Assembly (NCBI GenBank): GCA_945870425.1
Contig: CAMBSD010000002.1
Span: 209,142-273,141, forward strand
Length of the DNA stretch: 64,000 nucleotides
Origin: Chitinophaga pinensis
GTDB taxonomy: Bacteria > Bacteroidota > Bacteroidia > UKL13-3
Reading direction: 5' to 3'
Shown: piece by piece, positions 25,878 through 35,659 of the stretch
Position numbering within the stretch: the first letter of the stretch is position 1
How the letters are laid out: each line of letters begins with the position of its first letter
The notes under the pieces: model-generated
The model's input: only the letters and a program-made list of their open reading frames with translations
Told to the model about the DNA's origin: nothing
Databases searched by the model: none
Made by a program: the position numbers and the translations under genes

Positions 25878-28100
25878 TTAGAGCTTTTCTAATATAAAGC
25901 GGGTCATTCTTTCATAAAGGTGCAACCTTGTTTTACTTCCCCCAATGCCATGATTCTTGTTTGGATAAAACTCCGAATCATATTTCACACCTTTCTTAAT
26001 CATGGCATCTAACATTTCTACGGTATTTTGAAAATGGACGTTATCATCAGCAGTACCATGAATGATTAAATAATTTCCTTTTATTTTCTCAACATGATTA
26101 ATGGGCGAGTTGCTGTCATAACTTTCACCATTCTCTTGAGGAGTTCGCATATAACGCTCTGTGTAAATATTATCATAATACCTCCAATTGGTAACTGGCG
26201 CTACGGAAATAGCAGACTTAAACACATCTGTTCCTTTGCTTATCGCTAATCCTGCCATGTATCCACCAAAACTCCATCCCCAAAAACCTATACGACTTGC
26301 ATCCACATAAGATAATTTGCCTAATTCTTTGGCGACATAAATTTGATCTTCTATTTCAAACTTACCCAATTGCTGGTAAGTACATTTCTTAAAATCTTCG
26401 CCTTTGAAACCAGTACCTCTTCCATCTACACAAACAACTATGTATCCCTTTTGAGCCAACATCTGATACCAAAAATAATTGCTCCCCATCCATCTGTCAA
26501 CAGCCAATTGATTCCCAGGTCCATTGTATGCATACATTAATAGTGGATACTTTTTATCAGCACTAAAGTTTGATGGTTTAATTATCCAAGCATTTAATTC
26601 CTCATTGTAACTATTTTTAATATCAAAAAATTCTGCATTGCTAATGGTATAGTTTTTCAACTTGTCTTTTAATTTGGCATTATCCTCCAAAATCCTAATC
26701 TGCTTTCCTTTTGAGTCAAACAAAGCATATGATGTTGGATTGTTTAAAGAAGAACTTACATTTAGGAAGTATGTAAATGCACTATTAAAAATGGCTGTAT
26801 TCCATCCTTTGTTATTAGTGATTGTTGCTTTATTCTTACCGTTCAATCCAATGCTATACACATATCTTTCATTTGATTTATTCATTGGCTTTTTGCCAAT
26901 CATGTTCTCTGCGCTGTTGTAATATAAAGTCTTCATTTTTTCATCCACACCATAAAATTCATCCACATCCCAATTTCCTTTGGTTATTTGTTTAATAAGT
27001 TTGCCTGACAAATCATACTGATAAAGATGATTCCAACCATCACGCTCACTGCTAATTATAAATGACTTTCCATCTTTCAAAAAATATAAATTATCAGTAA
27101 TCTCAACATAATATTTATTCTCTTCAGTATATATGACATTTGATTTTCCTGAATTTGCATCGGCTATCAATAATTCTAATTTATTCTGTAATCTATTCAA
27201 ACGTTGAATGCAAAGTTTGTTATTATCTTTTGTCCATTGCATTCTTGGGTAGTATATATCTGTCTCTTTTCCTGTTTCCATTTCAGCAATCAGCTCACTT
27301 TTGGTATCAAACACATATATATTGATATTGCTATTTGCTTCCCCTGCCTTAGGGTATTTAAACTTGGTTTGACTTGGATAAAGAGAGCCATACATAGCCA
27401 TTTCAAACTCTTTTACTTTACTTTCATCAAATCGATAGAATGCAATTTTATCCCCCTTAGGACTCCAAAAGAAAGCTTTCCAAATAGCAAACTCCTCTTC
27501 GTATACCCAATCTGTGCTACCATTGATGATGTTATTCATTTTACCATCTTTAGTAATTTGCACTTCTTGCATTCTGTTTAAATCATAAAAGAATAAGTTG
27601 TTTTCTTTCACATAAGCTATTTTGTTAGCATCAGGTGAAAAAGAAGCATGCATTACTTTATCAGATATGGGTTTTGATAATTTCTTTTTGATCAAATCAA
27701 AAACATAATAAACCGCTTTATAGCTATGTCTATAGATACTTTCAGCCATAGTTGGTATTAATATCTTAGTCTCATCTTCACTAAACTCAAAAGATGAAAA
27801 TTCGATTGCTTTATCAGCTCCATTAAGTTTCAAGTCCTCATGGTTTACTAAAACATCAATAGCCTTACCAGTAGCAAATTCATACCTCACGAGATTTTGA
27901 TTTGAATCTAAATTACAATAGTATCTACCATCATTTAAGCTCGTAAATCCTTGAACCCCTCTAGCTGCAAAAGTTCCTTTGGTAAAAATATCTTCTAAGC
28001 TAATATCTTGTTTTTGAGCTATTAAAAATGAGTTACTCAGGTAAAAAAAAGTAAACAGTAAAAGGATAATGAGGCGTTTTTTTGTTGTTATCTTGTACAT
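25878..28100 (-). CDS. Dipeptidyl peptidase IV (S9B family)
   Basis: Releases N-terminal X-Pro/X-Ala dipeptides in the periplasm. An N-terminal hydrophobic segment (LIILLLFTFFYLSNSFLIAQ) acts as signal or anchor. The N-terminal beta-propeller carries TDWVYEEEFAIWKAFFWSPK, with the Glu pair that binds the substrate amino terminus. The C-terminal alpha/beta hydrolase has GFWGWSFGGYMAGLAI (Ser about 610), HGTADDNVHFQN (Asp about 685) and PNKNHGIGG (His about 717). Length 740 is normal. Its products are ligands for the two POT transporters nearby. It is divergent from the GlcD-type gene. Confidence 0.95.
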   Translation of the reverse strand: MYKITTKKRLIILLLFTFFYLSNSFLIAQKQDISLEDIFTKGTFAARGVQGFTSLNDGRYYCNLDSNQNLVRYEFATGKAIDVLVNHEDLKLNGADKAIEFSSFEFSEDETKILIPTMAESIYRHSYKAVYYVFDLIKKKLSKPISDKVMHASFSPDANKIAYVKENNLFFYDLNRMQEVQITKDGKMNNIINGSTDWVYEEEFAIWKAFFWSPKGDKIAFYRFDESKVKEFEMAMYGSLYPSQTKFKYPKAGEANSNINIYVFDTKSELIAEMETGKETDIYYPRMQWTKDNNKLCIQRLNRLQNKLELLIADANSGKSNVIYTEENKYYVEITDNLYFLKDGKSFIISSERDGWNHLYQYDLSGKLIKQITKGNWDVDEFYGVDEKMKTLYYNSAENMIGKKPMNKSNERYVYSIGLNGKNKATITNNKGWNTAIFNSAFTYFLNVSSSLNNPTSYALFDSKGKQIRILEDNAKLKDKLKNYTISNAEFFDIKNSYNEELNAWIIKPSNFSADKKYPLLMYAYNGPGNQLAVDRWMGSNYFWYQMLAQKGYIVVCVDGRGTGFKGEDFKKCTYQQLGKFEIEDQIYVAKELGKLSYVDASRIGFWGWSFGGYMAGLAISKGTDVFKSAISVAPVTNWRYYDNIYTERYMRTPQENGESYDSNSPINHVEKIKGNYLIIHGTADDNVHFQNTVEMLDAMIKKGVKYDSEFYPNKNHGIGGSKTRLHLYERMTRFILEKL

Positions 28101-28130
28101 AGTGGTTGTGATATTATTTTAAATTCGCAC

Positions 28131-29531
28131 ATGCAATATAATAAAGTATCTGAAACGCAAATAAAGCAATTCAAAGGCATAGTTGGCGAACCGTTTGTGA
28201 TTATAGATTCAGAGAGTATGGAGGCATACAGCCATGACTATACGGAAGATTTGAAATTTTACCCTGAGGTGGTGGTAAAACCCAGAACAGCAGAGGAGGT
28301 TTCAGAAATTCTAATTATTTGCAACAATGACAATATTCCTGTTACAGCAAGAGGAGCAGGAACGGGCTTAAGCGGAGGTGCATTGGCGGTGCATGGAGGT
28401 GTCATTTTAGCTATGGAGCGATTCAATCAAATTATTGATATTGATGAGAGAAACTTTCAAGTAACTGTTGAACCAGGTGTTATCAATGAATCGCTTCAAA
28501 TGGCAGTAAAAGAAAAAGGTTTGTTTTACCCGCCCGATCCTGCAAGTAAAGGAAGTTGTTTCTTAGGTGGAAATTTGGCACATAGCAGCGGAGGCCCAAG
28601 AGCAGTGAAGTATGGGACTACGCGCGATTATGTATTAAATATTGAAGTGGTACTACCAAGCGGTGAAATAATTTGGACAGGTGCCAATACCTTAAAATAT
28701 TCAACAGGATATAACCTAACCCATTTGATGATAGGAAGCGAGGGAACACTTGGCATTATTACAAAAATAGTACTCAAGCTTATTCCGATGCCTCAGCAAA
28801 CCTTGTTAATGCTTGCATCATTTACTTCTCCTGAAAAAGCTTGCGAAGCTGTGAATGCTATTTTCAGAGCTGGTTGTAATCCTTCAGCTTGCGAATTTGT
28901 AGAACCAGATGGATTTAGATTATCCTCAAAATTGTTGAATATTCAATTTGAAATAAAAGAGGATATAGAGGCCTATTTATTGATTGAAGTTGATGGGAAT
29001 GACATGGATATTATGATGAAAGAGTGTGAAGCCATTAGTGAAGTAATATATCATCATGATTCTTCAGATGTATTATTTGCCCAGTCATCGGATGAGAAAG
29101 AATATTTTTGGAAGCTGAGAAGAAGTATTGGCGAAGCTACAAAACACAATAATACCTATAAAGAAGAAGATACGGTTGTGCCAAGAGCAGAACTACCAAA
29201 ATTATTCAAAGGCGTAAAAGAAATAAGCCAAAGATATGGCTTTAGAAGCATTTGCTATGGTCATGCTGGAGATGGGAACCTTCATGTAAATATTTTAAAA
29301 GATGATTTGAGTGATGATTTTTGGAACAATGAATTGAATGCGGCTATTATAGAAATTTTCGAGCTATGCAAAACCTTAAAAGGTACCATTAGTGGTGAAC
29401 ATGGTATAGGCTTGGTTCAAAAAAAATACATGAATATTGTAATGCCAGAAATACAATTAGAATTAATGCGTAGAATAAAATATGCTTTCGATCCAAAGGG
29501 TGTTTTAAATCCGGGAAAAATATTCTTATAA
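28131..29531 (+). CDS. FAD-linked 2-hydroxyacid oxidase/dehydrogenase (GlcD-like)
   Basis: A flavoprotein of the VAO/PCMH fold that oxidises an alpha-hydroxyacid such as glycolate or D-lactate. The FAD-binding domain holds VTARGAGTGLSGGALAVHGG, PPDPASKGSCFLGGNLAHSS and GSEGTLGIITKIVLKL. The C-terminal FAD-oxidase domain has CYGHAGDGNLHVNILKDD, with metal/substrate histidines, and GTISGEHGIGLVQKKYMNI. Length 466 is typical of GlcD. No GlcE/GlcF subunits are adjacent, so the electron acceptor is unclear. It ends at a strong bidirectional terminator. Confidence 0.9.
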   Translation: MQYNKVSETQIKQFKGIVGEPFVIIDSESMEAYSHDYTEDLKFYPEVVVKPRTAEEVSEILIICNNDNIPVTARGAGTGLSGGALAVHGGVILAMERFNQIIDIDERNFQVTVEPGVINESLQMAVKEKGLFYPPDPASKGSCFLGGNLAHSSGGPRAVKYGTTRDYVLNIEVVLPSGEIIWTGANTLKYSTGYNLTHLMIGSEGTLGIITKIVLKLIPMPQQTLLMLASFTSPEKACEAVNAIFRAGCNPSACEFVEPDGFRLSSKLLNIQFEIKEDIEAYLLIEVDGNDMDIMMKECEAISEVIYHHDSSDVLFAQSSDEKEYFWKLRRSIGEATKHNNTYKEEDTVVPRAELPKLFKGVKEISQRYGFRSICYGHAGDGNLHVNILKDDLSDDFWNNELNAAIIEIFELCKTLKGTISGEHGIGLVQKKYMNIVMPEIQLELMRRIKYAFDPKGVLNPGKIFL

Positions 29532-29543
29532 ATTAGGAATTAC

Positions 29544-29589
29544 ATATAACAAAATAGGCTGTTCAGATGAACAGCCTATTTTGTTATAT
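29544..29589. terminator. Bidirectional terminator between glcD-like and T9SS genes
   Basis: A perfect 21-bp inverted repeat (core AATAGGCTGTTC / GAACAGCCTATT) with a 4-base AGAT loop. Arms end in A-rich/T-rich tracts on both strands, so it can terminate both convergent genes. Confidence 0.9.
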
Positions 29590-29604
29590 ATTATAAAATT
29601 GTAA

Positions 29605-31545
29605 TTACTCAACTATCATTTTGTTGGTTACTTTATATCCTTCAGTTTCTACTGAATAAATATAAACACCAGCATTAGCGTTGTTCATATTAACTTCTAA
29701 ATTATTCAAACCAATTGAATTATTAGTGAAATTTTTGCTGTAAACAACTTGACCAATTAGGTTAGTAACAGTTACAGTTGCATCACCTGCTTGTTTGAAG
29801 TTTACAGGTATTACAGTAGAACCATTTGAAGGATTAGGATAGTTTTGACCTACTTCCATTAAATTATTTTTTAATTCTTTAACACCAACAACTTTAGCCA
29901 TCACATCAGCAACAGGAATGTTTACATAATATACATTAAAATCTCCTGTTTTTCCTGAGTTATTAGATGCATTGTATACACCATTGATAGCACTTTGTAA
30001 GAATGTATAATGTAATGAGCTATTAACTGTGCGAGCTATTGAACCAAAAGCATGTTCTTCACCAATTCCAATAAAGCTTGAGGCATTGAAAGCAGTATCC
30101 AACCAAGTTAAACCATTGTCTTTTGAGTAAGATAAATATATGTTTCTATATTTTCCACCATTTCCATCGTCAATAGAAGGATCTTCGTTGATACTTGTAA
30201 ATAATAGATACATTGTTCCATCAGGTCCAATAGTAGCATTTGGCATAGTGGTGGCACTTGTATTACCATATCTAATTCTTGTAAAAACACCAGAAGCGAA
30301 GTTCAAATTATACTCACCGTTTCCATCAACATCAGGGCTACCTGCCACTGAAGTTATTGATGAATCTGGACGACCTTCGTACCAATAATCAATACTGTTT
30401 TGACCTAAGAACAATGAGAAATTGCTACTAGTAGTATCATCATACAAAACTAAACCACGACCCCAGAAACAATGAGCTTTATTGTTATCATCTAATACCA
30501 CATTACAAGTACCGTCAGCAGTTAAAGTAGTATCTACTCTCACAGGACTAGGCAATTTCAAAGCACCAATAGGGAATTGATTGATTACTTTTTTAGTCCA
30601 ATTGGTCCCGTTATCAGAAGATCTCCATAATGCGATATCATCCGTTAAATCACAAGATAAAATAGCTACTTCATTTCCTTTTACATCAATACTGTAATTA
30701 TCGCCACCACCTGATACATATCTAACTGAATCGTAACCAGGAAGCGTTTGATTAACTATATCCCAAGTGTTTGTAGAAACTTTGTATCTAGAGAAAACCA
30801 TTGGTGCTATAACACCTGCTTTTCTTACTCTTTTCTTTTGTATTCCTGTACTTGATGAATCTGTATAACTAGCAAGTACATAAACATAATCACCAGAAAC
30901 TTTTGTTCTGTTCCATAACACAGAGGGTGTTGTTAAATCCGATTCTGTCAATACTGGGGTACCTGTCCAAGCAGAACCAGGACCAATACCAGGTTTTCTA
31001 TTAAACATTAATCCGCCTGCAGCACCCGCATTAGGCGTGCCAGATGCTTTAACTATATGAGACATAATAATCTCTTCGTTGGTAGTAGGATTGTATGCAT
31101 AGCAAGGAAATCCAGTACGTTCAGGGTCTATTCTTGTAGAAACTTGAGATAATGGCAACCAATTGGTTCCATTAAAATGTTGGTATCCAGCACCACGGGT
31201 AATGTAAGATGCATCTGGTCCATCAGAAGCTAATGTCCATATCGCTGAAATTTTACCATCAGGAAAAACATGGATTCTATTGTAAATAGAAGCATTGGTT
31301 TGTTGATCATTTTGAGTCACACCAATAATCGCAGCCTTAGACATTTTGTTTAGGCTAGTTTGTTTTGTTTGTCTAGGAATTTCGATCTTCTCAGAAGATG
31401 GAACAAATACATCTGAAGCAGTAATTTTCTTTGCAGAAACAGCAGGAAGATTAGCTGCGGGAAATTTAGATTTTAAAACTTTCGGGGCTTGAGCAAACGA
31501 TGCAGAGGCTAATGCCATTAAGCCCATAAGGTAGATTTTTCTCAT
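29605..31545 (-). CDS. Secreted protein with type IX secretion (Por) sorting domain
   Basis: A 646-residue extracellular or surface protein. The signal peptide is MRKIYLMGLMALASASFAQA. The C-terminal sorting domain (about 565-646) starts VGQNYPNPSNGSTVIPVNFK, continues VTVTNLIGQVVYSKNF and ends GVYIYSVETEGYKVTNKMIV, the standard T9SS type A signal. The middle contains repeated Asp-box-like or propeller-type segments (WRSSDNGTNWTKKVINQFPI, LSYSKDNGLTWLDTAF), as in sialidase-like and exo-alpha propellers, but no catalytic site was recognised. The function is unknown. Confidence 0.88.
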   Translation of the reverse strand: MRKIYLMGLMALASASFAQAPKVLKSKFPAANLPAVSAKKITASDVFVPSSEKIEIPRQTKQTSLNKMSKAAIIGVTQNDQQTNASIYNRIHVFPDGKISAIWTLASDGPDASYITRGAGYQHFNGTNWLPLSQVSTRIDPERTGFPCYAYNPTTNEEIIMSHIVKASGTPNAGAAGGLMFNRKPGIGPGSAWTGTPVLTESDLTTPSVLWNRTKVSGDYVYVLASYTDSSSTGIQKKRVRKAGVIAPMVFSRYKVSTNTWDIVNQTLPGYDSVRYVSGGGDNYSIDVKGNEVAILSCDLTDDIALWRSSDNGTNWTKKVINQFPIGALKLPSPVRVDTTLTADGTCNVVLDDNNKAHCFWGRGLVLYDDTTSSNFSLFLGQNSIDYWYEGRPDSSITSVAGSPDVDGNGEYNLNFASGVFTRIRYGNTSATTMPNATIGPDGTMYLLFTSINEDPSIDDGNGGKYRNIYLSYSKDNGLTWLDTAFNASSFIGIGEEHAFGSIARTVNSSLHYTFLQSAINGVYNASNNSGKTGDFNVYYVNIPVADVMAKVVGVKELKNNLMEVGQNYPNPSNGSTVIPVNFKQAGDATVTVTNLIGQVVYSKNFTNNSIGLNNLEVNMNNANAGVYIYSVETEGYKVTNKMIVE

Positions 31546-31631
31546 ATTGTTTTATTTGTTTTTATTTAAAATTACATGAATGGTTGTCAAATTTAGAAAA
31601 AAGTTTAATAAAAAAAAGTTTTTAGGTTATG

Positions 31632-32636
31632 TCAGAAAATTTTGACCAAGAGTTCTTGCATCAAAGCAGTATCACTATTATTAGAAGTTCCAATGCCTTT
31701 GCTTTTCAAATCATACTCTGCGCAGAGTCTAAGCATCCTTTCAATTCTATCAGATGTAAAGTTTCTAACCATATTTGAGGCGTCTTGGGCCTGATAATAA
31801 CTCAAGCCCAAAGCATTTTCAATTGCTTTTTTCTCACTTGCTTGGGCTTTGCTTAAAATATATGATTTACTCAAAAGATTGGTTAGTTGGGCCAGAAATG
31901 GAATAATTGAAAAATCCTTGGCTTTGCTAAGTCGTTGGTTGATATAAAAAGACCTAGCCGTATTGCGAGCGCATATGGCACTTATCAATTCAAAACTATT
32001 GAACTCACGACTAATGCCAATATTGGCCTCCACATCTGCGTCAGTAATAACTTTGTCGGTGGTTTTATTAATTAATAACTTTTCGAGCTCATTGCTAATT
32101 TTGCTTAAATCACTTCCTAGTGAATCTGCAATTAAAGCAGCTGACTTTTCATTTATTGAAAAGCCTTTGTCTGCCAGATACTTAATAATCCATTTTGGAA
32201 GCTGATTATCGTATAATTTTTTACTTTCAAAAACCACATATTTTGAGGCCAATTTATATAGTCTGGTTCTTTTATCTATCTTTTTCCCTTTTAGGTTAAT
32301 AACCAATATGGTTGAAGGGACTGGCTTTTCGAAATATTGCTCAAATTCATCAAGGTTCTTATATGATTGTGCCTCCTTTAAAATAATAACTTGATAATTA
32401 GCCATCATCGGAAACCGCTTAGCACTCTCAACAATCTGCCTGATTTCAGTGTCTTTGGCATACACCACCATCTGATTAAAGCCTTTCTCAGCATCTGTCA
32501 ATGCATTTTTCTCAATAAAATCGCTAATCTCATCTATAAAATAAAATTCATCCCCACTTAGCACATAGATGGGTGCAAACCTTTTGCCCTTTAGGTCTTG
32601 TAGTATTTTATTATAATCTAAGTTGCTTTCAGACAC
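31632..32636 (-). CDS. holA: DNA polymerase III delta subunit
   Basis: Clamp-loader subunit that opens the beta clamp. The N-terminal block DLKGKRFAPIYVLSGDEFYF (clamp-interacting), the central QVIILKEAQSYKNLDEFEQY and VINLKGKKIDKRTRLYKL, and the C-terminal collar region with SYYQAQDASNMVRNFTSDRI are characteristic. Length 334 is normal. The frame begins at a GTG at 32636; no in-frame ATG lies nearby. It is divergent from the HsdR_N-like gene, a common Bacteroidota neighbour. Confidence 0.92.
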   Translation of the reverse strand: MSESNLDYNKILQDLKGKRFAPIYVLSGDEFYFIDEISDFIEKNALTDAEKGFNQMVVYAKDTEIRQIVESAKRFPMMANYQVIILKEAQSYKNLDEFEQYFEKPVPSTILVINLKGKKIDKRTRLYKLASKYVVFESKKLYDNQLPKWIIKYLADKGFSINEKSAALIADSLGSDLSKISNELEKLLINKTTDKVITDADVEANIGISREFNSFELISAICARNTARSFYINQRLSKAKDFSIIPFLAQLTNLLSKSYILSKAQASEKKAIENALGLSYYQAQDASNMVRNFTSDRIERMLRLCAEYDLKSKGIGTSNNSDTALMQELLVKIF

Positions 32637-32741
32637 ATGTGCAAATAATCAAAGCTTTTGCACTATATCAAACTAATTAATCAACCAAGTGTGTGAAAAA
32701 CTAAGCATTTGATTCATAAATATTGATTTTATTCGTGCTTT

Positions 32742-33197
32742 ATGCAATTAAACTTTCCTGAATACGATTTTAAAATATCTGACTTTGATGGCAAAAGCTA
32801 TATTTTTGATATTATTAGAAAAAAGAATGTAGTATTATCACCTGAAGAGTGGGTTAGGCAGCATATTGTTAAATTTTTAATTGAAAATAATTACCCTCCA
32901 TCCCTAATCAGTGTTGAAAGACAGATAAAATTCAATCAACTAAAAAAACGCTTCGATATCTTAGTATATGACAATCAGGCTAAGCCTTTAATGCTCATTG
33001 AATGTAAAGCACCAGCTGTTAAATTAAGCCAAGAAACACTTAATCAAATTGCCTTGTACAATAACCAATTTAAGGTTGATTATTTATTCATCAGCAATGG
33101 CTTAACCCACCTGATTTGCAGATTTGATAAAGAACTGAATAAATACTTTCCTTTAAAAAATTTTCCGAATTGGAATTCGCTTAAACTTAATACATAA
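32742..33197 (+). CDS. Stand-alone type I restriction HsdR N-terminal-like (PD-(D/E)xK) domain protein
   Basis: A 151-residue protein made of a single HSDR_N_2-type nuclease domain. EEWVRQHIVKFLIENNYPPS then KKRFDILVYD and LMLIECKAPAVK give the Asp and ExK of the PD-(D/E)xK active site, followed by the Gln-containing LNQIALYNNQFKVDYLFISN. No helicase, methylase or specificity gene is nearby, so it is not a normal type I system. Homologues occur widely as single genes next to holA in Bacteroidota; the role is unknown. It overlaps the convergent transporter by 11 bp. Confidence 0.88.
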   Translation: MQLNFPEYDFKISDFDGKSYIFDIIRKKNVVLSPEEWVRQHIVKFLIENNYPPSLISVERQIKFNQLKKRFDILVYDNQAKPLMLIECKAPAVKLSQETLNQIALYNNQFKVDYLFISNGLTHLICRFDKELNKYFPLKNFPNWNSLKLNT

Positions 33198-34467
33198 TAC
33201 CAGCTAAAGTAGCTGAAAGATAAGAAGCCAAAGTACCACATAACAATGCTCTAAAACCAAGTCGAGCTAGGTCTGAACGCCTTTCTGGAGCCAACTCCCC
33301 TATTCCACCCACTTGTATAGCGATTGAGCTAAAATTAGCAAAACCACATAGCGCGAAACTGGCAATGATTATAGATTTAGGTTGCATGATATGTTGAGCA
33401 ATCATAGGGGTTAATTGTGAGTATGCTACAAATTCATTAATGACTATTTTACTACCCATTAATCCACCCACAATAAAAGTATCTTGACTTGGAACTCCCA
33501 TTGCATAGGCAAATACTGAAAAAACGGAACCGAAAATAGTATTCAAACTTAAATGGTTGATATCAATACCAATTGAACTAAGATTTAGTCCGTTAGTTGC
33601 TAATAAAATCCCAATTTTCGCTAGAATCATATTTACCAATGCAATTAATGCAATGAAACCAATTAACATGGCTATTACATTCAGGGACACTTTCAATCCA
33701 TCACTCGCACCATGACTAATGGCATCTAGCAAATTGGCATGTGATTTTTTCACCTCTAATTTGACTGCACCTTTGGTGGCCGATTCTTCAGTTTCAGGGT
33801 AAACAATTTTGGAAATAACCAAAGCAGCAGGAGCAGCCATAATACTTGCAGCCAAAAGATATGGAGCTGGCACACCCATAGAAATATATACGGCCATTAC
33901 CCCTCCTGCGATACAAGCCATGCTGCCACTCATACTAGCCAATAATTCACTCATGGTCATTGTACTTAAATAAGGTTTAATCATAATTTGAGCTTCAACC
34001 TGACCAACAAAAGCACTTGCTACATTAGAAAGGGCTTCACTGCCGCTCACTCTCATCAAGGTGTGCACTATTCTGGCAAAAAAAGAAACTATGATTTGCA
34101 TCAAACCAATGTGGTAGGCAATGTTTACTAGTACCGCCACAAAAATGATGGTTGGCATTATCTTGAACATAAATAAGAAACTGTATTGGTCACCAAAAAT
34201 CGGTTTCAACAATTCTGGTTTAATCAAACCTCCGAATACAAATTCTCCGCCTTTGTCGGCTAATTGAAGTAGTTGCTCAATTTTATGTCCTACCCATGCA
34301 AATAAATTTTGACCAGGTGAAGTTTTCAAAATAAATAGTGCTAGTAATAATTGTAATCCCAAACCACTAAACACTAATCTATAGTTGATTGCCTTTCGAT
34401 TATTCGAAAACAAAAAGGCAATTGCTAATATTAGTATTATACCAAATACTCCGGTAAATCTTTCCAT
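33187..34467 (-). CDS. nupC: Concentrative nucleoside transporter (NupC/CNT family)
   Basis: Imports nucleosides with H+ or Na+. Family blocks: IMPTIIFVAVLVNIAYHIGL, SGSEALSNVASAFVGQVEAQ, MTMSELLASMSGSMACIAGG and the C-terminal ALCGFANFSSIAIQVGGIGE, which carry the substrate-binding and gating residues. Eight or more hydrophobic segments, 426 residues. It is transcribed just downstream of the BFN-nuclease gene (gap 6 bp), so the two likely share a transcript. Confidence 0.94.
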   Translation of the reverse strand: MERFTGVFGIILILAIAFLFSNNRKAINYRLVFSGLGLQLLLALFILKTSPGQNLFAWVGHKIEQLLQLADKGGEFVFGGLIKPELLKPIFGDQYSFLFMFKIMPTIIFVAVLVNIAYHIGLMQIIVSFFARIVHTLMRVSGSEALSNVASAFVGQVEAQIMIKPYLSTMTMSELLASMSGSMACIAGGVMAVYISMGVPAPYLLAASIMAAPAALVISKIVYPETEESATKGAVKLEVKKSHANLLDAISHGASDGLKVSLNVIAMLIGFIALIALVNMILAKIGILLATNGLNLSSIGIDINHLSLNTIFGSVFSVFAYAMGVPSQDTFIVGGLMGSKIVINEFVAYSQLTPMIAQHIMQPKSIIIASFALCGFANFSSIAIQVGGIGELAPERRSDLARLGFRALLCGTLASYLSATLAGIMY

Positions 34468-34473
34468 AGTTTA

Positions 34474-35070
34474 CTATTTTTTCTTGTTGTTAATTTCATC
34501 ACGAATCCTAGCGGCCAATGCATAATCCTCCACCTTTAGGGATTCATCTAATTGTTTGTTTAATTCCTCTATACTCATAGAAGACATGTTCTTTTTCATT
34601 TCAACCATTGGGTTGTCATCATCCTCTTCATCATCAATCATATCCGGCATATTAGGACTTTCATCATTCACCTCGATACCTGCTTGTTCCATTATATCTT
34701 CGTAGGTATATATTGGGCATTTAAAACGAACAGCTAAAGCAATAGAATCGCTTGTTCGCGCATCAATTTCGCGCATTTCTCCATGTTGTTCACATATTAA
34801 TTTGGCGTGAAAAACACCTTCATGTAAGTTATAAATGATAATTTCGACTATTTGAATTTCAAATTGCTTGCAAAAATTTAGAAATAAATCGTGGGTCATG
34901 GGCCTAAATGGCACAATTTTTTCAATCTCAATGGCAATTGCTTGTGCCTCAAAACTACCAATAACAATAGGTAAACGCCTAGTTCCATTGCTTTCGCCAA
35001 GTATTAATGTATAAGAACCACTGCTGGTTCCAGTGCTTAATCCTAATACGTTAAGCTTTATTCTACTCAT
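34474..35070 (-). CDS. Bifunctional nuclease domain (DUF151) protein with UVR motif
   Basis: The DUF151/BFN domain (about 1-140) has LGESNGTRRLPIVIGSFEAQ, IVPFRPMTHDLFLNFCKQF and IDARTSDSIALAVRFKCPIY. After an acidic linker (DDEEDDDNP) comes a UVR motif, MSIEELNKQLDESLKVEDYA, a short helical hairpin seen in UvrB/C. I prefer the ATG at 35070 (MSRIKL), which has a purine-rich AAGGAAT ahead; the longer frame from 35097 adds nine residues. It may act on nucleic acid, but the role of these proteins in Bacteroidota is not established. Confidence 0.88.
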   Translation of the reverse strand: MSRIKLNVLGLSTGTSSGSYTLILGESNGTRRLPIVIGSFEAQAIAIEIEKIVPFRPMTHDLFLNFCKQFEIQIVEIIIYNLHEGVFHAKLICEQHGEMREIDARTSDSIALAVRFKCPIYTYEDIMEQAGIEVNDESPNMPDMIDDEEDDDNPMVEMKKNMSSMSIEELNKQLDESLKVEDYALAARIRDEINNKKK

Positions 35071-35190
35071 TACTAATATTCCTTCTTCTATGAGCAAACG
35101 AATTAACTAAAAAATATTTTGTATAAGCAAACATTTTTAATAACACCCATGCGCAGATGAAACAATTATGGCATTTTTTGATTTTTTTGG

Positions 35191-35220
35191 TATTTTTGTT
35201 ATGAATTAACAATTAAGGAG
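35191..35220 (+). promoter_or_regulatory. Candidate -7 element and strong Shine-Dalgarno for bactofilin gene
   Basis: TATTTTTG at 35191-35198 fits the Bacteroidota TAnnTTTG box, but no matching TTTG box is found at the expected upstream spacing. AAGGAG at 35215-35220, 7 bases before the ATG at 35228, is an unusually good ribosome binding site for this genome. Confidence 0.45.
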
Positions 35221-35227
35221 AGAGATT

Positions 35228-35659
35228 ATGACGGTGTTTAAATCATCAAAAAGTGCCACTTTCAACCCTCAGGAAATAAATATTATTAACTCAGGGACAA
35301 GCATACACGGTGATGTGCAATCAGAAGGAGATTTGCGCGTTGACGGGACAGTGAAGGGTAATATTCAAGTTAAAACCAAATTGGTTTTAGGTCCATCTAG
35401 CAAGGTGGAGGGAAATATAAAGGCACAAAATTGCGATATATCAGGCAATGTAACTGGGAATGTTAATATTGTAGAACTATTGACAGTAAAAGCCACTGCT
35501 AGCATCACAGGTGATATTAATTCGACCAAATTGATTATTGAATCGGGTGCTGAGTTTAATGGCAAAAGCACCATGGGAATTAGTAAAGCTAGCTCTAATG
35601 GACACCAAAAACCTGTAAACCCCATTGATGTAAAACCAGCAGTAAAAGTTGAAAACTAA
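35228..35659 (+). CDS. Bactofilin (polymer-forming cytoskeletal protein)
   Basis: A 143-residue bactofilin, a beta-helical self-polymerising scaffold that positions cell-envelope enzymes. The core (about 18-115) consists of short repeats: GTSIHGDVQSEGDLRVDGTV, KGNIQVKTKLVLGPSSKVEG, NIKAQNCDISGNVTGNVNIV. Flanks are short and disordered, with a Lys/Val-rich tail. The end overlaps the next gene by 11 bp. Confidence 0.92.
   Translation: MTVFKSSKSATFNPQEINIINSGTSIHGDVQSEGDLRVDGTVKGNIQVKTKLVLGPSSKVEGNIKAQNCDISGNVTGNVNIVELLTVKATASITGDINSTKLIIESGAEFNGKSTMGISKASSNGHQKPVNPIDVKPAVKVEN

Noticed and set aside
32742..33197. A type I restriction-modification system at this position
   Set aside because: Only the small HsdR_N-like domain is present; no helicase, methylase or specificity subunit is nearby.
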